NCBI RefSeq assembly: GCF_029784165.1
Contig: NC_073696.1
Span: 266,320,760-266,384,759, forward strand
From: Wyeomyia smithii
Lineage: Eukaryota; Arthropoda; Insecta; Diptera; Culicidae
Reading direction: 5' to 3'
Length of the DNA stretch: 64,000 bases
A program made the translations under genes and the position numbers. Position 1 is the first letter of the stretch. The number at the start of each line of letters is the position of its first letter. The notes under the pieces are model-generated. The model had not been told where the DNA came from, did not search any database, and saw only the letters and a list, made by a program, of their open reading frames with translations. Positions 45,481 to 55,930 of the stretch are shown piece after piece.

Positions 45481-46259
45481 ATAATACTTTGCTTCCGTGT
45501 TTTCGATTTTCTCCCTTACCAGGAGCCACTCGTTGTTTTAACCTCCTGTAACCATTTCCTTATGTGGAAAAACTCCTATGCCAAGTTTGGTAGCGACCCC
45601 GAATAATGATGAAACGAACATTCAAGTACAATTCCACTTTTGAATAGAATGATTAAATGAGCTCTTATCTTGTTAAATCGATGTTCTTGATCAAATTTTT
45701 ATTTGGTTGCAGTTCAGCTTCAGTAACTTTTCCTAACGTATTTGTTATTCGGACTCTTTATTATAATTTTATGCGGAAAGCATGTCATGAAACGTGTTCA
45801 TGAATCGTGGCGGTTAAAAGAAAATGATCGATCGAAGCAAAATGGAGGTTTTCCAGTTTTCCCGAAAATGGCTCCAAATAGCCAATATTTTTAGGGTATT
45901 ATTCTTCATTTCCATCTTATTTTAAAATCTACATAAATATGTGATAGGGAAAAGCATATCTTATTCACTACCTTACTTCTAAACATAAAACATACAAAAC
46001 TTAGCTCTAACACATATCAAATCTTATTACAGTCAGTGATAAAAAAGTGATACTGTCTCAATTCTAAGCGAAAAATCTTATCGCAAATTAATGGCGTTTC
46101 TTGACGCAGCTTACGCCGGAATAGTTCAGCTCTCTCTCTCTCTTCAAATTCAAAAAGACGAAAAATATTCGTAGAATATCGCACTCATCGAATGTACATA
46201 TGAATTTTGAAGATACTAAAATATGGCTGAATCTCCAACGCTTGGCTTGGGAACCAACG

Positions 46260-47065
46260 TCTAGCCGCTCTAGCAGTGAACAACAGTGCTTCTCTTCTCC
46301 AGCGTCATACCAAGCAATTTACAACGAGCTTGATATGGAGGCACATCTAAAGAGTTGAGCCATCGCAAGTTCCTGAGGGCGTACCAAACAAACTTCCGTT
46401 GAATGCTTTCAATTCTCCTGATCCAAATTGCGTTAAAGAATAAAATGAATAGGATTGGCCCGAAAATGCTTCCTTGGGGCACACCGGAATAGTATAGCTT
46501 CGTTAGCATTGTTATATTTGGTGACTGGCACCCAATCAACAGATTGAAAGTAATCACCAATTGCCGAATAGTCAGTTTTTTGGAATGCTGTCGTGTCCAC
46601 ATCTTCAAAAAACGTTAGAGGTGAGTGTAGTCTAACATCAAACATCAGAGCGGGGTGAATTATATCCTATCGCACTAGAGGTTCGTCATCGCAAACCGGA
46701 AGTGTGTAATTAGCTCCGTAACTGAGGTACACCCAGGTCTTAGTATCGTTCGATAACATTATTGACTGGATTCATTGCATAAAGTTGCACCTCACGGTAC
46801 CGTCAGGAAGTATTTCTTGAATTGATGTTTCATGCCGACCGCTGGGTCTGGAGGTAGTGCTTGAGACATCAACATGCATGTACCTGTGCCGTGAGGGTTT
46901 GCAAGTGAATTTGAGCTGGTTGTAGTCCCCAGCAAGGATGACGATGTCGTTCAAATTTGCGGCTTCATATATCTTCTCGACAAAGCCGGTATGAAGTTTC
47001 ATATGCTCATGATATTTGCCTTTTTCTGGAGGTAAATAAAAGCACCCTACAAAGGGCTTCACACT
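46260..47065 (-). pseudogene. Jockey/CR1-like LINE, endonuclease and RT scraps
   Basis: A minus-strand non-LTR remnant that keeps part of the APE-type endonuclease: 47062-46772 encodes GCFYLPPEKGKYHEHM and VILAGDYNQ, the latter matching the conserved G-D-x-N endonuclease motif. The 46645-46433 piece is the endonuclease-RT linker. The last piece contains YSGVPQGSIFGPILFILFFN joined by an internal deletion to the RT C-terminal region (RIESIQRKFVWYALRNLRWL). The YADD palm is lost in the deletion, so the element is inactive. It is the only copy in the window with recognisable endonuclease sequence. Confidence 0.78.
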
Positions 47066-47465
47066 ATTCTATTTTATAATGATAAATAGCTGCTCGAGAT
47101 CAGCGCAAAATCCAACGTCACATGAAGAGGAAATTTCTCAAGGCAATAATCACGCCACCACCTACCCCGCCGGCGCCGTTCTTGTTGTCATCTTGGATTC
47201 TATATTGGTGGAAAGTAATCGAAGTAGGTAGTCACCCAGACAACCAATTTACCCGTATAATGCAAACAGTCTTCGCATTGTACGTGTATTTATACGTGAT
47301 AGTTACATCGCACAAGATGCTGCGAATGTTGCTTATACGCGCAAAGGTGGAGGCGATATGCGTGCGTTTTCCAAACTATCAAAAAACAGTCACGATGAAA
47401 AAAGTTCATATATGCGACTCAAACTGGTAAAGCTTGTTAACTTATCCGTTAACTTATCCGAGTTA

Positions 47466-47655
47466 ACAAGTAAGCAGACAATGTGTGCAGTAGGGAAAGC
47501 GAAAAATAAACGAACTGGAAATATGATACAGATTTGGAAAAATATACAGCATCCCATCGGGACTTGAACCCGCAATCTCCCTGTCTCCGGCATGGTGTTT
47601 TGACCAATTAAACTACGGGGGACGATGGTACTGTTCCACAATCTATATGCGTATC
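47466..47655 (-). mobile_element. Truncated copy of the TIR element carrying a tRNA-like module
   Basis: Matches the reverse complement of the internal part of 47886-48184, from GCAGACAATGTGTGCAGTAG through the tRNA-like segment to GCGTATC, and then breaks off. The tRNA-like part is 47622-47551 on the minus strand, with B box GGTTCAAGTCC (complement at 47560-47570). Only one inner terminal repeat remains. Confidence 0.75.
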
Positions 47656-47885
47656 AAATTCCACTGCCGACTTATTCTATTGCTCATCCCTAACTACACA
47701 CACTGCTGTGCAAACGTTATTTATAGACTGAAAGGAATGTCTCATCACACACAGAAGAGTCAGCTGATGCTGATAACTCTTATAGACCTGTGTGATCGAG
47801 ACCAAAGTCAGTCTGAGTCGTGCTTGCAAGTGCGACACAACAACGTAATGTACTCCGTAGGGCTAAATTTTTCGAACTGAACTTT

Positions 47886-48184
47886 TATTTTTAACAACGG
47901 CTTTTACCCGTTAACATTCAAATTCATTAAGCAGACAATGTGTGCAGTAGGGAAAGCGATACGCATATAGAGTGTGGAACAGTACCACCGTCCCCCGTAG
48001 TTTAATTGATCAAAACACCATGCCGGAGACAGGGAGATTGCGGGTTCAAGTCCCGTCGGGATGCGGTATATTTTTCCAAATCTGTATCATATTTCCAGTT
48101 CGCTTATTTTTCGCTTTCCCCACTGCATACATAGTCTGCTTAATGAATTTGAATGTTAACGGGTAAAAGCCGTTGCTAAAAATA
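47886..48184 (+). mobile_element. Element with 74-bp inverted repeats enclosing a tRNA-like Pol III module
   Basis: A 299-bp element. The left arm (47886-47959) and right arm (48111-48184) are near-perfect inverted copies, including CAACGGCTTTTACCCGTTAA and GAATTTGAATGTTAAC. Between them lies a tRNA-like segment (about 47990-48063) with an A-box-like TAGTTTAATTGAT and B box GGTTCAAGTCC (48043-48053). The presumed anticodon loop reads CCGGAGA, but the acceptor stem pairs at only about four positions, so it is not a working tRNA gene. Long terminal repeats are not part of a normal SINE. Either a tRNA pseudogene was captured by a MITE or this is a TIR-bearing SINE relative. No target duplication was resolved. 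Confidence 0.8.
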
Positions 48185-48556
48185 GAAATTTATCCGAGTT
48201 ATTTCATTATTTCATGCTACTCCACAACTTCATATTAGCGATTTGAAACGAAACTATGAGCGATATATAAATATACACTACGGGTTCTTTTATTACTTAA
48301 TGTGACTTCACAAGTCAACGCTAGCGAATTATTTCAGATATTTTTGCGCTGTTTGCCATGCATTCCTATGTGTTAGGTCATAATAACATGCGACCAAAAT
48401 CTTTCATTTTAATAAAAAACTAACAGTATCAATTATTATATATTATTTATCTCTTGCTATTCATATTACATGGAATAGTAAATTACAAATGTCAGTATTC
48501 AATTTTCAATATTCTCTTTCCTGCTCTTTATTGCTGTTCCTCTGTAATATTTGCGT

Positions 48557-48630
48557 ATCCATCCGGACTTGAACCTCGAACTCTTGGATCGTCAGGCAAC
48601 ATTCTTTCCACTCCTCCTTGGTCTCCCTGT
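48557..48630 (-). other. tRNA-like fragment
   Basis: The minus strand contains B box GGTTCAAGTCC (complement at 48565-48575) preceded by AAGAGTTCGA and a weak A-box-like region near 48615. It differs from the module at 47886-48184. Probably a SINE or tRNA pseudogene remnant. Confidence 0.35.
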
Positions 48631-49044
48631 CGATAATCTCTAAGTTTTGGTAATATATTTCTAATTTCATCGCATAAATGACCACGAGACATCGTAAAGC
48701 ATGATTCTAGTTAGATCTCGTATTGCGAGTTAGTTTGTAAATTTCTGCGAAAATGTTCGTTGTTTACATTTCGATTGAACTGTCATGGCCGCTCGATGAG
48801 CTGTGTCAATTATTTAACAATATTGAGTGATTTGAAGCATTGAACAACAAATAACTCTTTAACGGGCCGAGGCTAAAAAAATGTCATTGAATTTTATTGT
48901 TTATTTTTGATCACTGATCATAGCTCGTTATTATGAAGCAGAAAATAAACGGAAGTTGTTGGTGGCAATATAGTTGCCACTGCCTTATAAAGGGTTAAAG
49001 GCAAGTTCCCAACAAAGTGCATCATTGTTCCGAATTGTTCGCAG

Positions 49045-49623
49045 ATGTTTTCCGTGGTTCAATTGGAGCAGCTGCGTGTAGCGACTAAGTTTATATTGAT
49101 ACGATGTTATGCGGATGGTTTCCGATTTTCACGCATCATCGTCAATGTGTCGATTTACTACGAGTTTAACCAAGCATTGGAGAAGTTAATTGATGTTTTA
49201 ATCCGGGTTTATTACCTATTCATCGCAAGAATTCCGCCAAACAATGTTATATGGAATGGAACCATATATTCATTAGAGTTGATAAAAAGTGTAAAACAGA
49301 ATGTTAAATTTCAAATACAAACGTTATTACCTTTCATCTTAAATTCCTTTTTTTTTACTGAGAATCCCTTCAAAGAAACAAAGTTCCACTGGGATGTCAC
49401 ATTATTTCTTTTATTGTTAGTTTCTCCACGTTTTGATGTTAATTTTGGTAAGTGTCCACTACCATGCGAGCCTTTTGGTGTGGGGGTATGGCAGGGGTTG
49501 GCAGGGGAAGGTATAAAAAAAAAACAAAAAAAACACAAAAATAAACAAAAGAAATACAAAACAAAAAAAAAACGAACGTATCCGGCGAAATCCAGTCTGG
49601 TAGGCAAGAAAAATGGCTCTTGA
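49045..49623 (+). other. Unrecognised 192-codon open frame
   Basis: An AT-rich plus-strand frame whose product begins MFSVVQLEQLRVATKFILIR and ends in a Lys-rich tail made by an A-rich run (49510-49575). I recognise no domain. It lies upstream of a transposase scrap at 49878-50021 and may be an eroded part of the same transposon, but no shared motif proves this. Confidence 0.2.
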
Positions 49624-49877
49624 AGCTTTCAAAAAACAAAAGATTCACAGATTATTTCACAGAAATATTGCTGACAGGGTTGCCAGATCTCGACTGCTAC
49701 TAAAGATGCACGCTGCTCACAACTATCGTACTATCTACAACACGTCATTAAAAAACCATTTGCTGCTTTGTGCCAAGGAATTATTTCAAGAAAAAATCTT
49801 CAACACCCTCGCATAAGGTATTAATTGTTCAGATGTGATGCAACAAAAATGTACCGTGTTTCAACAGTATCTTTGAA

Positions 49878-50021
49878 TGGCCCGAATTTTCTCCCGATTC
49901 GAGTCCATTGGACTTCAGCTTCTGGGGGTATCGGTACTTGCTAGAAAAGCTAGATGAAGTAAAACAAATGCTTTTCTACACTTTTAAGAACCGTTTAGTG
50001 AAAATCAGCGATCTGTTTTAA
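49878..50021 (+). pseudogene. Tc1/mariner-type transposase C-terminal scrap
   Basis: Encodes WPEFSPDSSPLDFSFWGY and continues to a stop at 50019-50021. The WP..SPD..PLDF.FWG pattern is the region of the second catalytic Asp in many IS630/Tc1/mariner transposases, and here the SPD Asp is retained. The remainder is about 48 codons. Upstream catalytic motifs are not recognisable, so this is a remnant. Confidence 0.7.
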
Positions 50022-50169
50022 TTTTATGACATAAAAAGAGTGTGTCGCTTTCACGGTAATACCCTGTATATACACCGTGGTCAATATATTCAATTAAAAG
50101 TTTTCGAGTGTTTGTCTTTCCCGTTACTTTTGTATACTATATGAAAATATTATTCAGAGTACTGACTCT

Positions 50170-50967
50170 CCCAAGTAACACACAAAACATGTTTGAAGTT
50201 GTTTTTCATCAGTAATACAACCGCATTTCGAAAACAAGCTCATTTTTTCTGGTTTTGGAGATGATTTTTAATAACATGAGTTTAAGAATAACAATCACTA
50301 TCACTTGGTCTTTTCGAAAAGACATTACACCATCTAATAACAACATTACGTACCTGTAAAATGCTTTTCCTTAGTACAACAGTCGTAGCATTCAACACTC
50401 AACTTAAAAATACTTGATCAAATTAATATTTAAATTATATGAACGATTTCTATATTTATTCGAAGCGGGTCAAAACGTGCCATCAAAAGGTAAACAAAAC
50501 GCTTGCAGTGTAACCAATATCAATTCAGTTTTTTGTTATTGTTTATCTAACAACGTTTTCTAGTTTTGTTAGATTTTATATCCAGATAACGTTGAAACTA
50601 TGCGAAAACAATTTTATTATTCAAGCAAAAGAAACAACTCTTTTTGAAAGGTTGGAAACTATTTTTTGTCATCAATTTATAATCAATTAAAACTGCCACT
50701 GATAAAAGCTACTGTCGATCTAGTTGCACTGCGCCGACACAACACATTTGCGCATGCGCTGGTTAACAGTTGTCATAGCAACAGATTTGCGCATTGCCGT
50801 ATTGGTACTCGAGATGTATTTTACCACTTAATTCTATCAAGTTGGCTTGCTTTGATGCTGTTATCGGTACTTGTTCTATTAGCCTTCATGTTTTGCGCTT
50901 TTCTGGTGATAGAGATGGCATGGAATAGGTAACGTCAACTATTCTATACCAACGTGTGTTACTTGGG
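50170..50967. mobile_element. Putative MITE with CCCAAGTAACACAC ends
   Basis: The left end is CCCAAGTAACACACAAAAC and the complement of the right end is CCCAAGTAACACACGTTGG, 798 bp in total. No target duplication is obvious beside the ends, and the internal frame at 50666-50932 has no recognisable domain. Confidence 0.6.
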
Positions 50968-51162
50968 TATGTATACACATCGTGTTGGTTGTTTGTTAGT
51001 TGTGTTTTGCTGTTGATCAAATATGTTATGAAGCAATTTCGGAAAGTCGATAATAAACGGTTTTTGGCCGGTGGCCACCATTGCACAATATTCAAACGTT
51101 TAGGGTTAAGTGAGATTTCGTTTATAAACCCATCAAAAGGTACACGGAGATATCCTCTTTGG

Positions 51163-51520
51163 GGGACCGTAGAAGATGTGGATCTGCTAGGACACCGTCA
51201 GTCGTTAAAGTTATAAAGAAGCGTATCTGGTCAAAAACGCAAGGTCCATTTCGAAAACTTGCCACCGATCTGAATGTATTGGACCTGTCCACAGTATGTT
51301 GGCAAGATCAGTACGTTGGATGTTAGGCAAGAAGCGTAAAGTTCACGGCGCTCAGTAAAACAGGCTCAATAGAGCGAATAAGATTCTTTCATGGCACGCC
51401 GGTGACGAGTTCAGCCACAAAACACACAAAACGATCGATATTTGACAGCAACAAGAGATAATATTTCGAAGTCCCAAAGGAGCGTTATTCGATTCTAGAG
51501 TTCAGCTTTAGTGATGGTTT
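51163..51520 (+). pseudogene. Tc1/mariner-type transposase N-terminal and central scrap
   Basis: The first frame encodes SARTPSVVKVIKKRI and FRKLATDLNV, resembling the linker and second helix-turn-helix of transposases in this superfamily (RTP...I...RI pattern). After a frameshift comes KVHGAQ, a stop, and NRLNRANKILSWHAGDEF, which matches the segment just before the first catalytic Asp. The catalytic Asp region is lost. It is not contiguous with the scrap at 49878-50021, which would have to come after it. Confidence 0.65.
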
Positions 51521-52127
51521 TAAGTAGTTGTTTTTTTTATACCGCTGACATCTGTCACACTGTCAACAATTCAATACCCCATGCTATCAGTTAATGAGAC
51601 TTGTTATAATAAAAAAACACTCAATATTTAACAAACGGAAATTCGATAATTTTTACGCACATTAAGCGATTACTTTGGCAAGACACTTTATATCCACAGA
51701 ACTTTATGGATTTGACGGTTTGACCCGAGCGTCAAGGACATTTCGCAGAATGGATTGGTATGATCTAAAATTTCTGCTACAAGTAGGGTTTCGGAGGATA
51801 GCGTAAAATATTTGATCGCGTAGGTCACATACTGCCAGTTATGCTTCAAGCTTAAAAGGAGCAGTCATTGTCATTTGTCCTGCGGCTCATCTAACCTGCA
51901 CAGTCGAAAAATACCAAAAACTAAACATAACGCCCCCAGCGATAATTTAGTTTTGTTCAATTTGCTCGAAACGAAATGCGCAATGTCACCCCAGCATTTT
52001 GAACGTTTTCAGTTCAGTGTCTTCTAGGAACATTTTTCTGGCCTCTTAAGTTCTCCTCTAGTCCCAATACAATTAAGGCGACGGTTATGGTCGGTTTCCT
52101 TGATGCACACTCAATCAGATATTAAAA

Positions 52128-53050
52128 GTTCGGTAATTATTATTACAATTTCGATCGGTAAGTTTGAGAAAATACAGAGTAGTTTGTAAAATTGATATAA
52201 CTTTACATGTTTTCTGTATTCAGCAAATAATTTCACTGAATCCTGCTATACTTCCTGCTGAACTGTTCGGTAAATTAAACTTTTATTACCGAATCAGAGA
52301 CTCTGTACCGAATATTGGTAAAAAACTACCGGACCAACCATAGAGCTGTCAAATGTTCTTTATTCGTTGTTCTCCTTCTGGTTGTCAAGTTACATTCTCG
52401 ATTCGTTCGAACATTGAAGTTCCTGCGAAAAAAAATGGAGGACGTTTTCCAACAACTTCAGCATGAAGATGATAAAATTTGTAAATATTTTAGGCATCAA
52501 ACCAGCACATTATTTGCTTCTACTTCCGAGCATCTGTTGCATGCTACGTAAATAGTTTACACTGCCATGTTAATGGACACATCCGGAAGATCCTCGGCTT
52601 TGAAACTCTGAGCACAACTGGCATGAAGTCAATGCACAGTCCACAGCAGTAAAAACGTTTAATTGATTTTCACTCGTACAAATTTGGTGCGGCGAACGTC
52701 GATTTTGGATTTTTTTAGTTTTCAATAGTTAAAATTTTTAACAATATTTGAATTAAAATATTAATATAAATTTACGTTACATCACATTTCTGGTTTTCTT
52801 AAATAATTAAAAGTGAACAAATAACAAACATCACAGATCTTTCGGTACTGTCTTACACAACTTACAGATTTGATCGGTGGTTTTGGCAACTAATTGCATT
52901 CGCCGTTTTCACAAATTAGGTCGGTAATAATGACAGAAACCAACAACAATTTGGTTACTGATCGGTCGGTAGTAGTTTATATTACCGAACGTTTTACCGA
53001 GCGCTCAGCTGTTGAAAAGTCGGTGGAAAAAGAATCGAATTCGGTGATTA
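52128..53050. repeat. Cluster of TTCGGTAA/TTACCGAA words
   Basis: At least ten occurrences of TTCGGTAA, TCGGTAAT, TTACCGAA or one-step variants in both orientations (for example near 52129, 52269, 52292, 52310, 52919, 52980 and 53037). This is far more than expected and suggests an eroded inverted-repeat element. Clean termini could not be defined. A 78-codon frame at 52315-52551 is not recognisable. Confidence 0.5.
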
Positions 53051-53499
53051 AATGTAAGTGTGTGCCAAAAACGACAAACCTGTTCATATTCTGCTTCAGA
53101 AAAGCCACAAAAATGAATTGTGAGTTGTCATAAAAAATCTTTGTTTTGTTTATCCCCAACACTCGCAAAACGCTTATATGGAAATAGCCAAAAATGAGGT
53201 ATTCAGTTGAAATATGACATTTTACCCACCTATTGGCAGCGTACAAAGGGTTTTAGAACGAACTATTTCTTGTTCCAAAAAGTGACAAAAATAGACCAAA
53301 ACGTATACCAGTTTCAAATTTTTTCAATTTAGATCTGGTATAAAACAAAATTTACACCACCGGTGCAGCAGTGAATTTGAGTTTGTTCCAAAAAAATAGA
53401 ACAAAACAACGATTTGGACCACCGCTGAAGATGCCCTTATAATGTACGTTAGGTCTGTAACCACTAAAATCTTTACACGGGTATCAAATTGTATTAAAT

Positions 53500-53927
53500 T
53501 GTCTTTTTAAAATTAAACTGTACTGTGTGTAGCCAGTGCTGCGTCAAGTCCCTCCAACTCAATCTCTTCATCCAAGTGGAATCGCTTGCCAGAAAGATCC
53601 ATGTTAAACTGGAGGCTCGAGGCTAAATCTACGAAAGGTGCCAGTTCGTAGCACAATTCCTTCATTTCACCGATTGTTTCTCGAGCATAATTAGCGAGAG
53701 CGTTGTCTTGGTTAAAAAGCACCTTTTTTCGCCATATGTGGCCGTTTCGCCTAGATATCAGCATATAACCGATCCGAAGACGTACAATAGTATTGTAATA
53801 TTTCTACCATGTTCAAAGTAGTCGCTGAACGTTATGCCTTCTGAGTTTCAAAAATGCTGTCCAACACTTTATCGGCGTTCGGATGATTCTCACCAGCCAA
53901 AAACCACTCTGCCGACTGCCGATTGGA
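53500..53927 (-). pseudogene. Mariner transposase remnant, catalytic and C-terminal part
   Basis: Minus strand. From the interruption at 53927 it reads GENHPNADKVLDSIFETQ, and after a frameshift the 53764-53513 frame reads KKVLFNQDNALANYARETIG. This corresponds to the mariner FHQDNAP region with the second catalytic Asp. LCYELAPFVDLASS replaces the usual P-Y-S-P-D-L-A-P-S stretch, and SGKRFHLDEEIE matches the region after it. The N-terminal half continues at 55707-55930, beyond a 1.76-kb insertion. Point mutations and frameshifts make it inactive. Confidence 0.75.
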
Positions 53928-53935
53928 CTCAGAAG

Positions 53936-55698
53936 CAGGGCCGGCGGTTCATGTGGGTAGTATGAGTAGTAGTAGCCTCTCGGAAAATATCCATGTGGGT
54001 ACTTACCCACACGGAACTATCTGACAATACCGAAAAAAAATGTAAAGTCGCAAGCGACAGATTTTTTTAAGGATATCGTTGAGCGAGAGGTTATAAATCT
54101 ACAGATTTATGTACAGTTGTAAAGTTTCTCAGGGAAAAGGATCATTTTTTTTTGTTGTATCATTTACGATAGAGTTCTAAATTTCATTTACGATAGTGTT
54201 CTAAAGTTATGTTATCTCGTAAAAGTTTCCCATGCCAAATTTGAGCTCAATCGGACTTCGGAAAGTAGAGCCTCAAAGCGGTCAAAAATACAATTTTCTG
54301 ATCGATGAAAGAAATGTTCGAGCTGGGAGTGTCTCTTGTGTGTTCTGGTGTAGCTCGAATCTTCCAGCGCAAAAGTTTCCATGTCCCTGAAAGTAAATTT
54401 TTAAACAATTTTTTATAAAATAACATCAGATCTCGACATATCATGCATTTTTAAGAAATTTGCTATGGAAAAAAACTCGGTTTCGGAAACTTTAAGAACT
54501 ACTCTTGTGCATTTTTAGGTTGGTCAAAAATTTAAGGCTCTAACGTTAATTGAAAAAATGCTCAAAAATGCCTTTACACGCACTGACGAATCTACCCATG
54601 CAGCATCAATCATAGTAACCCATGAGAAAAAAAATGACTCGAGCTCTAACCGTAATGGTGAAAACAGTGAACCCACTCCGCGCAGAAGTTAGCGCGATCC
54701 AAGAACGTTATTCCGTCACGTCAAATGCGGACATCGTACGGAAAAGGGACACCGGTTACGCTTGTTTCGGTATCTACAACATCTTGGCACTGTTGGCAAT
54801 CAGAGCATCGAAAGAAAGACCAGTTCCAGACGGCCAACGATCCTGAGCCACAAGAAGCCCCGAAGAATGCTGAAGAGGAAGACCGAGGGAAAAGTGGCTA
54901 CATCGCTGCGTACGCTTGTTCGGAAGGTCGGTGCAACCGGCCAAACAGTGGAAAAGTACCTGGCAGACATGGACATCAGAAAGCGGCAGTTCCGTCCATT
55001 GGTCTCGGAGCTGCAGGCAATGACGCAGTGGCAGCGGCTGAATAATAGCGGCGTGATGGTGGTGGTCGACATCGAGACCTATCTGGAAACGACTGGCAGG
55101 GCACATCGCGGGGTTAAATTCATTTCACACACCAAGTTTCCAAAAAAGGTGCTGCTCTGGCTGACAACACGCGAAAAGCTCTGTACAGGCCGTGAACGGG
55201 GAAATTTATAGTACGAAGTGCCTGCCAGAAGTTGAATCGTTCATCAAGAAATACCATAAGGGCGAAGACGCTGTGCTCTAGCCGGATCTGGTTTTGGCTA
55301 CTACTCGAGGCAATCGTTGGAGGAGTTGAAGCGGCTGAAAATTAACGCGGTACCTTGGGTGTGTTTCATCTAGAATTTCTGGGCAAACCAGAAGCGTAAG
55401 ACCTACTCCAATAATTTTGTCGCGAAAATTGAGGAGGAATTGAATTAAGCGAAGAAAGAAAGAACACGCATATTTTCGTCCACCATGGCGAATGTTCCGG
55501 TAAACTCCCGGAAGACCGCTCGCAAGGGCGTGGAACTGCTTTTGCAAGTGAGCTTATATAATTACCTTCCATGGTAAATTCATTGAAATCAACTATCTCA
55601 AGTATTAGTCGGTCGCCTCCCCGGCTACGGCTTTGTTACCCATAAGCCTTCCCTGTTCCTTACTACCCACTCGGAAAAATAAAGTGACGCCGGCCCTG
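53936..55698. mobile_element. hAT-like non-autonomous element with 8-bp duplication
   Basis: The ends are CAGGGCCGGCGG on the left and, as complement of the right, CAGGGCCGGCGTCAC. GTGGGTAGTA lies a few bases further in on both sides (with GAG on the right arm). The identical 8-bp word CTCAGAAG flanks it at 53928-53935 and 55699-55706. CAGGG termini with 8-bp target duplications are the hAT signature. It splits the minus-strand mariner remnant and itself contains a DD37E transposase remnant. No hAT transposase is visible. Confidence 0.85.
54680..55460 (+). pseudogene. DD37E transposase remnant inside the hAT-like element
   Basis: The plus-strand frame at 54762-55211 encodes LGTVGNQSIERKTSS and GRKVGATGQ-like sequence of the DNA-binding region (seen here as LVRKVGATGQTVEKYLADMD), then LVSELQAMTQWQRLNN. 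The first catalytic region is VVVDIETYLETTGRAH, where DIETY replaces DDETY. It continues with TKFPKKVLLWL, then VNGEIYSTKCLPEVESFIKK (about 55193) and, after a stop, PDL (second Asp). The Glu region is eroded (SRISGQ). Same family as 2215-2790; this copy has more of the N-terminus. Stops and substitutions make it inactive. Confidence 0.82.
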
Positions 55699-55706
55699 CT
55701 CAGAAG

Positions 55707-55930
55707 TATAGTTTATTGCCACAAATTGAGCAGAAAAATCCTTTACTTTGCTCGTAATCAATGACAGATTCTCTGTACAAAAGTTTGACACGAAGGTCTT
55801 TCTGATCAATTGTTCAGAAACGTGCACAGTTTCTTCACGTGTAAACATTCATAAATGATATGACTAACATTTTTCATCGAGATGCTTGTGGTCTTGACTA
55901 GTTTGCTCAATTTCACTACGTCTATGACTT
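55707..55930 (-). pseudogene. Mariner transposase remnant, N-terminal side of the interrupted copy
   Basis: Minus strand. ISMKNVSHIIYECLHVKKLC matches the conserved mariner V-S.IL.E.L.M.K.CARWVPR region. After a frameshift come KDFSAQFVAINYTSE, where the first catalytic D-E-T-W segment is deleted. The frame then meets the hAT-like insertion at the CTCAGAAG duplication and resumes at 53927. Confidence 0.68.

Noticed and set aside
47990..48063. Functional tRNA gene (anticodon loop CCGGAGA)
   Set aside because: B box is good, but the acceptor stem pairs at only about four positions, no long variable arm is present as a serine tRNA would need, and the segment lies inside an inverted-repeat element.
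49045..50021. A single transposase gene spanning both pieces
   Set aside because: Only the 49878-50021 part carries transposase motifs; the 49045-49623 frame shows none, so joining them is not supported.
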